Of a stretch of DNA of 64,000 bases, positions 22,801 through 34,080 are shown in pieces. The stretch is from the NCBI GenBank assembly GCA_936440205.1, contig OW387138.1, positions 55,133,526-55,197,525 of the forward strand, given 5' to 3'. The number at the start of each line of letters is the position of its first letter. Position 1 is the stretch's first letter. Source of the stretch: Lepidonotus clava. Lineage: Eukaryota > Annelida > Polychaeta > Phyllodocida > Polynoidae. The notes beneath the pieces were generated by a model. It had not been told where the DNA came from, ran no database searches, and saw only the letters and a program-made list of their open reading frames with translations. The position numbers and the translations under genes were made by a program.

Positions 22801-25800
22801 ACATGATCTACTTGACCTACGGGACATGAGTGCATAAGTTGACCTATGGTATGCACATGATCTACTTTACCTACGGGACATGAGTGCATAAGTTGACCTA
22901 AGTTGACCTATGGTATACACATGACCTACTTGACCTACATGACATGAGTGCATAAGTTGACCTTATATGAGCTAACTTGACCTATGTTATGTACATCATA
23001 TACTACAAGACCTACGATCAAATACATACCTTCCCCCTCAAAAGAAGACTTGTTCTGAAGAATCATCCTTCCTTCCTGTCTTTCTTTATTGTTTCTCTGG
23101 GAAAACATTGATATTTCCAGATAAAATAAAAGTAATAAATCATGCAATAAAGTAAGAAGTAATATATGAAAATAACCTGACTTGAACGCGACGTGAATAT
23201 GGGCATTTACCAAAATTTTTGTAAAGTATAGTACACACTGTAATTGTGACTAACAAATAGTTTTCTCAGAATTGCTGTGAGTACATTACAACTATATTTT
23301 CAATTTATATTTACCTGCATGACGTTCACTAGCAAATTTCTTGGTAGGGGTGGGGATTTTTGAGAAGTTTTCAGGACTCGTTTCAGCTTAAAACCAAAAA
23401 AAGGTTTAATGTAATTAAATATTAAAGAGCGGATGTAAAATTTTTTCAAGAGTTAACACAGATAGTGTGAGTACTATGAGTACATTTATACCTATAATAT
23501 AGTGATAAAGCAAATATATGGTAATTTCAGATTAGAATTACTCTGAAAGGTACTTTTTACTCATGTGGTATAAACAAACCAATAAAAAATGCAAATTAAA
23601 TACCTTCACTGGGCGTTTCATGTGCTGTTTTCTTTTTCTCCATGTCTCCGGACATGGCCTCACTGACGGCGCTCTCACTGCTGCTGTTATGGGCACAGGA
23701 TTTCCCACTAACTGACACTTTACGTGCTGGCTTGTACTTTTCAGCTCTCCTCTGGATCTCCTCGTCACTGGTCATACGGTACATCTGAGAAGTAACGCCT
23801 GTAGGAAATATTCAATATATAGCAAATTATATAATATTATGTTATGGTACTGACAGCATACTTACAGTAATGTAACAGTGTCACTTGATTGTAATAATAT
23901 TAAATCAGTTTGGATGTTTTATTTTGGAGTAAATCTAAGTGCAAGTTGAAGTTAATTTTCTTGATACCACATGAAGTGCAAGTACTTATATAAATGAATA
24001 TTAGTTAAATAACTATAACAGGGGGAGATTGAGGGAGAGGGAGGGAGAGGGAGGGCGGAGCGTAGGGGACAGACAGGGGGATAGTGAGGGGGAGTCTCAG
24101 AGTCGTTATCTTTGAAACACCTACCATACTCCTCTGCCTGAATTTTCTTTTCTTGTTTCCTGTCATCCTTGTACTTTTGAGCCTCCTTCTTCTGGTGTTC
24201 CTCGCCCAGGAACATTTTCTGGAACACTACGGCCGATGTATCCAGCTCACCATCCGAGTCAGGGTCAACAGAGAAGATTTGAGCACCGGGAACAGCTATA
24301 AAAAAAACAACAACACACAAATAAAAAAATAAATATAAGTTCTAGATTAGAGTCTATACAATTCATACATTCTGTTAATTTTACTCAGGGTCAAAGAATA
24401 AGAAGTGGAATATGACATTTACAGATTTACCAAAATATAGATATAGCTACATATTATTTGTATATATACTGATTTATTGCAAGACATTTTTAACTAAGTA
24501 TTCTCTGTATATATATTGATTAATTCCAATTCATTGTTTGTAGTTACCTCCGCAGTATGCCTCACCCCAGAAACTAAGGCACATTAGTTCGCAAGTTTTG
24601 AGGGTGAACTCCTCTGGTTTTTTCCCCCCCGCCGCACCAGTTTTCCCGTATTTGTTGTTGATTCTCCGCACCTGTAGGAAGAATTTTTGGAATCATAGAA
24701 AGAAAAAAGAAATTTAACAGACATAATGATATGATATGATTTGGGTATTAAAGATAATTGACTGCATAAGTTACACGACATATTTCCAATAAAATCACAT
24801 TTGCAATCAGTGCAATAGGTTTATTGCCCTTATATAATGTCCAAGTGTTTCATAAAACTTTGTATATTATTTGGTTATGCAGTAATGTATATACACACAA
24901 AATGAATGGATATATATTTAATATATTAAGAAATGATTGTACTGAATTGTCATATATTATATTTATGGAAGTTCTCTACTTTTCCCATGACATGGTGGGA
25001 CATACTTAAATGATAAGCATTATGTACCTTGTCTTTGGTGGTTCTTTTGTGGTCGTTCAACTTACTGAAGACGTGTCGAACCAAACGCTTCTTACCCCCT
25101 ACAGCGTTAACGGCTTTCTGCATCTTGCGAAATGCTATCCATCTCTTCTTTTTACGCTCGGGATCCTTCTTGTTGTCCCTCTCACAGATAACGTCGGTCC
25201 TATTTACAAATGATTTTGTAAAGAGGAAAAGTTAATGTAAAACTAAAAAAAGTAAGCGCACACAATGAGTAAAAACAATGAAGCAATGAAGATTCCAGAT
25301 ATTAATTAAAAAATATAAAGGGCAAATTTGTGTCAGTGTAAATAACTATTTAGGAATGTATTTAAATTCAATTAGTATAAATTGCTGAATATCATAAGAA
25401 TTACTATTGAAATAAGTAATCCCTTACGCAGTATATGGTATTATTTACATATATATTGTAAATATAAGATAAAGTGTTTACAGGATAAATAACTTACTTG
25501 AAGTGGTTAGCAACCCTGTACATTGCTTCGACCTCCACATCCTTCCAGTTAGATGACTTTCCACTACCCTCAGTGTCACTTTCCCCCTCGTATCGCATCC
25601 ATGATTGGGTAGTAACGCTTTTTTTTTTCGCTGGTGTCTTAGACGGAGTCTTAGATGTCTTTTTAGTTTTAGTTTTCTTCTTCTTTTTCTTCTTCTTAGA
25701 GCCACTCGGTTCTACCGGACTCACGTACTCTAAACTGTCACTATCATTGTCATGAGAAGATGATGACGATGAAGATGATGTTGTAGTTGGAGATGATGAT

Positions 25801-28800
25801 GAACTGGTATCATGAGACCTCTTTTTCTTTTTCTTCTTAATGGGCGTGGAGGAGACTTTGGAACTTCTTGACCCAGCTTTTTTTTCCACTTTCTTGTGTT
25901 TTACCTTTGGAGTTCTTGATTTGGTTTTGGTTTTCTTAGAATGTCTTTTTGATTTGGTGGATAACTGTGGGAGATCTGAGGGGGAATCCATGATCTCAAC
26001 GTCAGATGTTCCTGAGTCATCAGAACTGTCCTCACTATCAGTATTTTCTTTATGCAATGCACGAGGAAGTTTCTTTGTTTTCTTCTTTGGAGGGATTGAG
26101 GATTTAGAGCTTTCACCTTTCTTACTTTCACTTCTTTTTTTAGATACACCCTTTTTTTGTTCTTAGCGTTAGCTTTTCTTAGGTTCTTCTCTTCCATAAG
26201 TTCTTGCATTAGCTTACGTTGTTTGGCAGGTATCTCTTGGTTTTGAATTAGAGCTGTGAACTCTGGATCTTCTTCTTCTTCGTTAGAATCTTCAGATGAT
26301 GAACGCTCATTTGGATCAGGTTTGAAATCCTCATCCGCATCCGTGTCGTCTATTGGGCTTCTAATGGGGTCTTCTTCGTCATCAGAAAATGTGGGTGGTG
26401 GTGAAGATTTCCTTTTATTATGTCTGGAAGGGCGGGTTATCGACTCAGACTGTGACTGTGACTGTGATGGGTATATAGTTGATTGCTCTGGCTGACTTTC
26501 ATCAATCTAAAAATAAAAAAAAAAGTATATAAAGGTTACTAAAAATACACTGAAAAAGTCGGACAACATTCCCCACTCTAGGAATTCCTGGATCCACCCC
26601 TGCGGCGCCGCCCGCACTTAGCAGACAATCTAATACGGTCTCACACATACTACAGACGATGCACTATACTCAATTCAAGGAACATCTTCTAGAGAAATAC
26701 TATAAAAAGCCAAATACACGTGCACAACAGTATTACAAAGTATAATATCCAGAAAATCTGGACATAAGGTACGCGATGTGCAGAGTCATGTTGTTCATTC
26801 ATTACGCAATGGACGACGTGCGCCATTGATAGTGTGATGAACGGCTATTCAGCCAAAAATACATAGAGGTTAAAATAATAGAAATAAGGTAATAATGGAA
26901 ATAGATGTAAAGAACGAATATGTAAAGAACGAATAACGAATATGTAAAGAACGAATAACGAATATGTAAAGAACGAAGAACGAAATAGATGTAAAGAACG
27001 AATATGTAAAGAACGAATAACGAAAACGTAATGGAACGAAACCCGGAAATATGTAAACCGGAAGTGAAATGTAAACCGGAAACGGAATATATAAACCGGA
27101 AGTGACGTCAATTGTAGGTCACGTGACCGAAGGCAGCCAATCAGGGCTGACCTCTCTAGTATATAAAGGGGCGGTGAGGCCCGAATAAACAGAGTTCTTC
27201 AACAGTTCTCCTGGTGTCCAGACGTGTCCTCTTTCCTGAAACAACCACTAAAGATGAGCCGAATAGAGTAATTAAGTCGAAATTAGGACAAAACAGTCGA
27301 AGTCCGAGATAGGTAGTCGAAACATAGGGTAAGGGGCCCGAAGGCCCGAAGAACGAGGAACGAGGGAACGAGGTAGGGCACGAAGGCCCGAAGTAGTACC
27401 GGAAACCGAGGCGTAGTATGGTACGAAGACATGGGGAGCGGAACGAGGGAGCGAAGTCCGCGGGGACGAGGGCGCGGCGTGCTCGGCCCCACGCTACCAA
27501 ACAATAGGCGACCGTCGGCCCGTCGCCCCCGCGGACCGGAACTCAGGGGTGGACCGTTCCCCGGCCGACCCGTACCCCTACCATAATTTCCCTCCCCCGC
27601 AGTCCTCCGTCGACATCGAGTGCCGATCGATTCGCTCAGCCCCCCCTCGTGCGCGAGGCACGACTCTAGAAACACATCTCGGTTCTTGGCCCGGATTCCC
27701 CGTCCGCCCCGAGACCCGAACAACCCCCACGTTCCTCTGTCGTAAGAATCGGCAACCCCGACTTACCAGAGAACGTCACAATAGGATGAAAATACCGAGA
27801 ATCAAACAAATGAACCTATGTCACGGAACCCTTACGTTATGTGAGATACACCTATTATCTATACTCGATAACTAACTGTAATCAGAACAATTTAGACACT
27901 GAATTATGATGATTTCGCATGATTTCTTACCTCCGGTTGTGGCCGGATCACGGTACGTCAAAGATGGCGTCCTTTCGCTGGTTAACTGAGATCGGTATGT
28001 AAAAATGTAGTCCTCCCGCCGGAAACCAGCAAAACCGGAAATGACCTTTCGGGCAAGTCACGTGACCAAAAGCGCGATTTACAAATATTTAGGTAAAATT
28101 ATACAAAAATTTTGTAAATTTACAAAAGAATTTGTATATTTACCAAAAATTTTCGAAAAATATTCAGAATTTTTTTTTACATATACAAAAGGAAAAAACC
28201 CTGTCTTAAGCTCGACTTGGCAATATTTTTCATTTGTATATGTAAAACATTTTTTGAAATAATTTATTTACCAAAAATATGTATCCTGTCTTTAAAACGC
28301 CCCCCTGGTCTAGGGAAGATAAATCAACCTTCGACGATGAAGATCTGTTCAGGGGGGGGAGACTTGATGTACGACAGGTGGTCCAGAAGACCCCGTAGCT
28401 TGGCTGGGTACATCCTCTGCCGGGCGAATTGGCTTTCCGGACATGTTGGTGTTAGATTTTTTCCTTGACGCTTCTTGTCCCGCGGGCTCCGCAGAAACAG
28501 CTGTCGCTTGAGTGGGAACTACAGATAAATCCTCGGTTGGGTGAACTCGCTTGCCGGACATGATGGTATGGGATCTTTTCCTTGAAGTTACCTGTCCAGC
28601 GGACCCCTCAGAAACAGCTTTCTCTTTACCAGATTCCGCCAGCGTAGGGTAGGTACCAGTGGACTGGTCGTCGTTTCTGTCAGATCCAAACGATTCAGCT
28701 TCATTCGGGATGTCTTGATATGGAGGAGCATCTGCAGATCCTGTGAAACAAATGTACATTTATAAGTATCACACTAGAACAGACCAGAGAAGAAAAAAAA

Positions 28801-29054
28801 GAGTAGCAACACAAGGCATGTATACGCCCCTTCGGTTATGAAAAAAAAAACTACTTATAATGAAACGGTTTACACCACTTACTTTTGCTGATTTCCATTC
28901 TCTTTCTCAGGAGACATTTGTTGTCTCCGTGTTCTTTGTAGTACTGAGTACTAGGTATGGCTTGCAAGCAGGACCAACACCATTTATGGGTACCCCTATT
29001 CATGGCTTTGTAGGCACGTAGCTGCTCCATGGAAAGGCTTGCGAGCCCTACCAT
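19824..29054 (-). CDS. Large Lys/Ser-rich protein gene with N-terminal zinc-finger-like motif, multi-exon, unknown function
   Basis: A minus-strand gene assembled from splice-bounded, phase-compatible exons: 29054-28883, 28740-~28350, 26506-25498, 25200-25028, 24671-24548, 24295-24125, 23798-23604, 23386-23315, ~23097-23032, 22710-22648, 22414-22295 and 22015-19824. A TATA box lies at 29143-29134, 80 bp before the ATG. Exon 1 has LSMEQLRAY and a WCWSCLQ..YYKEHG motif (C-x2-C then Y..H) that parallels exon 1 of the Tnp2 transposase at 47.6 kb (RWCDTCK..Y..H). The middle is acidic, then Lys/Ser-rich. Residues from 25200-24548 (RKMQKAVNAVGGKKRLVRH, RRINNKYGKTG) look like a compact basic domain. 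The last exon has 10-residue YADDGTTGIE repeats, 18-19-residue NTES..GTSNDQQEM repeats and an RGRGKAKGKGKGRGR-like basic patch near the C terminus. Two single-base frame slips fall in homopolymers, an A run near 26153 and a G run near 25140, so sequencing error or early decay is possible. The exon near 23097 is also out of phase. A solo LTR sits between exons 2 and 3. Not a family I recognise. Confidence 0.55.
20590..20930 (-). repeat. Coding minisatellite in the last exon
   Basis: Repeated units of about 55-60 bp and their ~115-bp doublets encode NTES(P/M)..TTND(E)QQEME-type repeats on the minus strand. Copies are nearly identical, implying recent expansion. Confidence 0.85.
21848..21985 (-). 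repeat. 30-bp coding tandem repeat
   Basis: Four near-identical 30-bp units (GATGCCAGTAGTCCCGTCAT then CAGCGTACTC) encode YADDGTTGIE-type decapeptides at the start of the last exon of the minus-strand gene. Confidence 0.9.
22738..22975. repeat. Intronic minisatellite (GGGACATGAGTGCATAAGTTG units)
   Basis: About four units of 55-70 bp containing CCTACGGGACATGAGTGCAT, AAGTTGACC and TATGGTATACACATGA. Units differ by presence of one extra AAGTTGACCT. Lies in an intron of the minus-strand gene. Confidence 0.85.
26833..27780 (+). mobile_element. Solo LTR, copy 2 (LTR retrotransposon fossil)
   Basis: Runs from TGTGATGAACGG to GAACGTCACA, flanked by ATAG on both sides (26829-26832 and 27781-27784). 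Contains ATATAAAGG near 27161, GGGGCGGTGAGGCC, and AATAAA near 27184. Related to the LTR at 15360-16285 along its length but clearly diverged. Its left part has a GTAAAGAACGAATA tandem array. No internal region; it lies inside a presumed intron of the minus-strand gene, in the opposite orientation. Confidence 0.82.
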
Positions 29055-29348
29055 AATGCTGATGATCTAGTAACTGTGCAAATAATGTAGTAGTTAGATA
29101 GTCTTATACGTCATATGCGGACGCAGAAAGGTAACATATATAGGCTTGGTGTTGAGGTCGGAAGTTGCTACCAACCGAGAATGCCGGACCAGGGCTACCT
29201 AGGTCCCTTGTTGGAGCCGTGAGAATTTCCAAACTGAGAACGCAGCATTCACGGGGAATTCTCGGTGGCTGATGTACAACGGTTCACAAGCCACACATGG
29301 GTGAGAGAAATGTGCCAAACAAAGGTGTCGCTGCGCGCCGACCTGTGG

Positions 29349-29351
<3 letters not shown>

Positions 29352-29382
<31 letters not shown>
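29352..29382. repeat. (TA)n microsatellite
   Basis: About 15 uninterrupted TA dinucleotides, upstream of the membrane-protein relic. Confidence 0.98.
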
Positions 29383-29384
<2 letters not shown>

Positions 29385-29524
29385 TGCGCCGTTGCATTTA
29401 CCAAACATTATTCCAAAGTGAGCACTATATATAACCCACTGCCTTTATCAGAAAGACAGTGACATCCAACCAGGTCTCTTGATTGGATTCCTTGCCGACC
29501 CACAGACTGCGGGACAAGCTTAAG

Positions 29525-30539
29525 ATGAAACTCTTTTCAGGTGAGCTGGACTAATGCATTACAAACGTTACAACCATAACATTTAAAGGACATAATGAAT
29601 CTGAACCCCCAAATTGGTTTACCTTTATTGGCCAAACCAGGTCTTTTACTGTAATGTACTGAGGAAATTTTAGTTTGTATAAGTTAAAAAATGCCCCATA
29701 GATCGGTGTACTTTTAATTGACATTAATTGATTTCCCCCTTTGGTTGTCATTATTTCTAGTCTATATCTACGGCCCATTGGTCCTGCTCTTGCTGGAAGG
29801 CGACCTGAGTGGAGCTCGAAATATTAAGCCCCTGCAAGGCAGCCGGTTCATGGAGCAGATGAGAGACATAACCAAGGTCAGGTCAGCAAGAAAAGGGGTT
29901 GTCAACGACAATGGAAGACCTAACAACAGAGAAACATTACCTTTAATGACCCCGTTGCCTTACCACGACTGATTGGAGTCCATGCTGAACCAATTTGGGA
30001 CTACCGTAGAACCAAGAGCTGCAATAGAAGAACAGGAACAAGCTAGTCTCTGTGAAAATTGCAACACCTTTATTCGAATCCAATTCTACTTGCTTGTGGT
30101 AGTCGTCTCTCTATTGGCACTGGCCATCATGATTTGGGGTTGTGCAAGATTAATTGGCATATGTAAACAAGATAACTTTAAGGTTTACCTCCTCGTGTCA
30201 GGCACCCAGAATGTGTGGATTCAACTTGCTACGTTCCCGGGACATTGCACCGACTACGTGTTTATCACAGAGGGTGATCTTTTTCTTAACATAGAATGCG
30301 ACTTGTTCCTAGGAGGAGACTATACACTTAGTACGGACATTAATGTCATAGACAGCAGAACAGACCGAGAATCGACACTGGAAACGTCAGTCAAAGTGAA
30401 TCCTGTGACAAACTTCTTCTTAAGAAGACTGCTAAAGAAACAGATTCTGCGCTACAACTTGGTTACGGTTGCAGCAGGTGAGCCAGGTATACTGGTGACA
30501 CTTACCTATGACCTAGACACAAATACATCATCTTCATAA
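29525..30539 (+). pseudogene. Relic of a signal-peptide/single-pass membrane protein related to the 46-kb gene
   Basis: Likely a two-exon gene with the same design as the one at 45895-46995: a tiny first exon (29525-29540) that begins the signal peptide, and a second exon from 29761. A TATATAA box lies near 29424 and AATAAA at about 30624. The frame encodes a short ectodomain, a membrane segment (FYLLVVVVSLLALAIMIWGC), then a ~115-residue cytosolic-side domain with FKVYLLVSG, WIQLATFPGH and FFLRRLLKKQILRYNLV. That domain matches FRVYLLVSG, WLKIGTFPGH and MLTRLMTKDIIRYQLV of the 46-kb protein. The reading is interrupted about once. It lies outside the 21-kb element and is best seen as a fossil from an older relative. 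The domain family is not known to me. Confidence 0.6.
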
Positions 30540-31148
30540 AGTGTCCTTGGAAATAACATTATTACCTCGACGACTCCAACTTGTAAATTGGGAACTGCAA
30601 CTTGAGTGGGTCCCTAATATGTAATAAATGTCCAACTGAAACTTGCCTTCTACTCTGCCATTCGAGTTCTGTTTTAAGATTGAATTATTCATTCGATCAT
30701 TTGGTAACTGTACGATACAATGAGCACTAGAGAGTGCACCGTAGGTACCGTATGCGTTTTTTTTATTGCATTTGTTGGGTTGCGGTTTTCTTCTTTTCCA
30801 CCCACAACAGATGTGCAGGAACGTACAGTAAACATTTATTTCCACACTGGGCTAATGAGTGGACTTGGTGGAAATATAAGTTTCATTGGCGGGTAATCAA
30901 TCGCAGTGGGGCGCATTAATTCTTGTTTAGAATATTACAAAAGATAGGGAGACAGGAGTACGCGTTGATTTGAAAAAGGCTCTTCATGTGTATACAATAC
31001 GTGTAGCTAGGTACTAGAAAAGGTGATTTGTATAAATAACATTATCGTAGCTACAAGAATTCCTAAGTTAAAAGTATCCCTTATTTACGCTTGAGACTTT
31101 TTTTTTGAGCGGCGCATTCCGTTGACCCAGGTCGGTAGGCGCGTGGTT

Positions 31149-31286
31149 ATATAAGACTCCGCCGACGCTTGACCTAATTAATTCCTGACTAACACAACCG
31201 GACGAGCAAAAGAGCATTACATTCGACTATCACTGCGGACATCCAGAAATGGCATTCAACGACAAATCCTCTACATCAGGAGTAAG
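31149..31286 (+). promoter_or_regulatory. TATA promoter and orphan first exon
   Basis: GGTTATATAAGACTCC at ~31147-31162 is followed ~95 bp later by an ATG (31249) that opens MAFNDKSSTSGV and meets a GTGAGT donor after 31286. It copies the compact promoter/first-exon layout used by the genes of the 21-kb element. The plausible next exon runs into the diverged element terminus at 31649, so the gene seems cut off there. Confidence 0.35.
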
Positions 31287-31648
31287 GTGAGTAAATGGGA
31301 AATGGATACGATTGATTATAAAAGATTTACTAGACTTTAAATAACTCCTTTAATTTGTGGGCTTCGGGAAAAGTCACGTTCTGTGTAAACAACAGTATCT
31401 AGGTCACAGCTGAATGGAACAGCTGATCCATGTTTACAAGATGGCCCACTAAGCAAACATGGCCTGAGGCTTGCCATTTCCGAGAACTATAAGTATAATC
31501 TGTCTTAGCTTGTTAAGAGAGGAGTGACTTCGATTAATTATTAGCATTGCCATTGATGACCGCGATATTAAGCAGAGTATAGGTGATTTGCCTATTGAGC
31601 GTAAGTTTTATTGAAATGCTGTTACTCTTGTTTCAGACCATACCCTGA

Positions 31649-31790
31649 CACGGGAGATTTTTGAACTCATACAGTAAGTAGACTTGGCCGTGTCTGAATC
31701 AATTTGCTCCAAACTGTGTCAAGGAGTGTATCTCTTACTCCACCATTAACCCTCCAACAGCAAAGTATCATTATACTCTCGCCAGGTTTA
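31649..31790 (+). repeat. Diverged left terminus of a related CACTA-like element
   Basis: Begins CACGGGAGATTTTTGAACTC and follows the outer ~135 bp of the 33726 terminal repeat, sharing GTGTCAAGGAGTGTA..TCTTACTCCACCATTA and AAAGTATCATTATAC with scattered differences. Same polarity as the left end of the 21-kb element. No matching right terminus is seen within the window. Confidence 0.7.
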
Positions 31791-32131
31791 AAACGACTAT
31801 CCTAAACTTTTTAAACGGGCACGTAAGTTTTACTGCACCAATTTATTCCTTGATGTGCGTTCATGTTACAAGCCCTCCTGCAGGAACAGTATTATCAACA
31901 CCGTCCTAGCACAAAGTATAGTTTCACACTATTGCATTGCAGTAGGTGCGGCTTTAACAAAACAATCCCCCTTTCCAGCTTCAACATGTTAATTCCATTA
32001 ATTGGCCCCCCCAACAAACATCATTTAATAGTTGAGGGGGGGGGGGGGCAATGCCCGGCCTGCCCCCCCCCCCCCCCCCCCCCCACTTGGATCCGCCCCA
32101 GATTGGTACATTCTGGTACAGACTGCCGGCT

Positions 32132-32638
32132 TTAAAGGTAAATACGGGTGACCACTGCAGCGCCACCTGGTGTGTTTTTATTCTTATTGTAGGATCTACT
32201 TGAAATTAAAGTTGAACATGATGGAACAAATCTGCAAATGTGCATGAAAAAAATCTTTTTTTACAAAGAATAAAAAGTAAGAAAACATTGCTAATAAGGC
32301 AGATTTTCCCTATATTTTCCATATTTTCATGAATAGAATCTGATTTTCAACTGTGACCTAAGGTTTTCTTTTTATCTAAAATATGCATAAAATACATCAT
32401 TTAAAGTAAAAGTCATGATTATTTCTCTTTGAATGTTGAAACGTGTATGTTTTGCCACAGGCCCCAATATAGTAAACAGTCAATTTTTCAAATGCTCCTG
32501 TCTTTAAAATTGATACCGTCACATATTAATTTTAGGGTTCCTTGATGTTCCTCTTGCATCACTCTAAATACTATGTGAATTTCAGAATTATGTCACGGTT
32601 CTTAAGAAATCATCCTTAACACCCGCATTTACCTTTAA
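32132..32638 (-). mobile_element. TTAA-flanked MITE, copy 2 (complete)
   Basis: About 500 bp bounded by TTAA on both sides, with terminal inverted repeats AGGTAAATACGGGTG and CACCCGCATTTACCT. It is the inverse of the copy at 14903-15335. A related end (TTTAAAGGTATATTGG..AGCGCCACCTGGT) also occurs near 55341-55380, so this is a multi-copy family. Confidence 0.85.
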
Positions 32639-33725
32639 GCCAGCCGGCAGGTGTACACCCCCTGTATCGACCCACAGAGTCCGCCTCTCAGACTGGGGCA
32701 AACTCAGGGGAGAAACTGCAACACAGCTCAGATTCCGTCCTAATCACCGGTTGAGACCGGGGTTAACATACGCAGTGCATCGGGGCGTGGCGGGGCGTGG
32801 CCCGGTAAGGGTTACACCATCAGGCGGTCTCTGGGTCGGGCCCCCGGGTCGGACCCAGAAGATTAATCCTCCATCACGCAGGGCTCTCTCCCTCCCTCCC
32901 TCCCAGTCTATCCTGACAGATTACTAGTTTTAGCGGCGCAGGAGCCTTCATTTGTGAAGACGTGGAGAAATGGGAATGTTTGACCCCATTGTAAGGCCCG
33001 TGGAGGAACCTACCCGTCTGAAAATCAATCACCTGCAGCATCAGGTCGGCGGTGAAATGGAGAAGTCATTTCATTGACGACCTGATGCGTTTTCTCTGCG
33101 CGGGTTCCAATCCTGTAAATGCCTTGGTAAACTTGACGTATCGTCCGTCATACGGCAGTACGCCACGTGGTGGTGCCTTTTTTCTTTTCATAATTTTTAA
33201 TTGTCATCGTCAGTACTATTTTATATAAATATTATCTAATTCACAAATATGTCCTGGTAGGGAAAGCCAGTGTTTAGCACCCCTGTAATAAGCTAAGGTG
33301 ACTTCCAGAGATGAAAGTGGTCCATGAGAAAAAGACTGTAAATTCATGCGTGAAGAATTGCATGCATAAAGGGAGGGTCGAGTATTAAAATATTATTATT
33401 TGTTTAATTCTCCGAATTTTGTATTTATCTTAATTATTGCTCATTTTTGACTTTTAACATACCAATTTGTTCACAATTATGTTAAAGAATGTTTTCCATA
33501 GAAAAAATCCAACTTTCATTTATCATTTCATGACTTTTCTATCATCACTGTAGGAATAAATTAATGCTCCACAAGAACAGAGACCACATGCTGTGTCTAT
33601 CGCCCAACCCCCGTCCTTCCCCCAGATCACATAACCATCTGCAGCTGGTCACCAGACACCCCTGACCATAGGGCTACCATGACGGGGATTTTCGTTCATG
33701 GTCGTCCATGTTTCAATTTAATCAA
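32639..33725. other. No gene recognised between MITE and 21-kb element
   Basis: A GC-richer block at 32640-33130 carries no open frame of note; AT-rich sequence follows. If the 31649 terminus belongs to an older element, this would be its interior. Confidence 0.4.
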
Positions 33726-34080
33726 CACGGGAAGAATTTGAACTCATACATTAGACAGGCTCGGGCGTGTCTGAAACCACTTGCTCTAAAACGTGTCAAG
33801 GAGTGTAAGTCTTACTCCACCATTATCCCTGAAAAATCAAAGTATCATTATACCACCCATAGCAGTGGGCGTGTTAGGTAATACTTTTGCGCCCACCTCA
33901 AAGTTTCCCTTCCCCTTCTGGCGTGTATATAAGTGTAAGTCAGGGGGTGTTAACTATATTGTGTCACAATAGTCCCGTCCGCTCATAGTTCTCTTCACAC
34001 GCCCAACCTTCTCGGCGTCTTAACGTACCTACCCTCCATTCAGGCACCAATATAATTGCCAGCAGTGGCGTACCCAGTCC
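33726..34080 (+). repeat. Left terminal inverted repeat with inward TATA promoter
   Basis: About 355 bp, ~98% identical to the reverse complement of 54461-54813. Contains GTATATAAGTGTAAG at ~33925, an apparent core promoter pointing into the element. Similarity ends in CAGTGGCGTACCCAG, itself the terminus of a common hAT-like MITE type. Confidence 0.92.

Noticed and set aside
22738-22975. CRISPR array
   Set aside because: Units are whole minisatellite repeats without unique spacers, and the DNA is eukaryotic.
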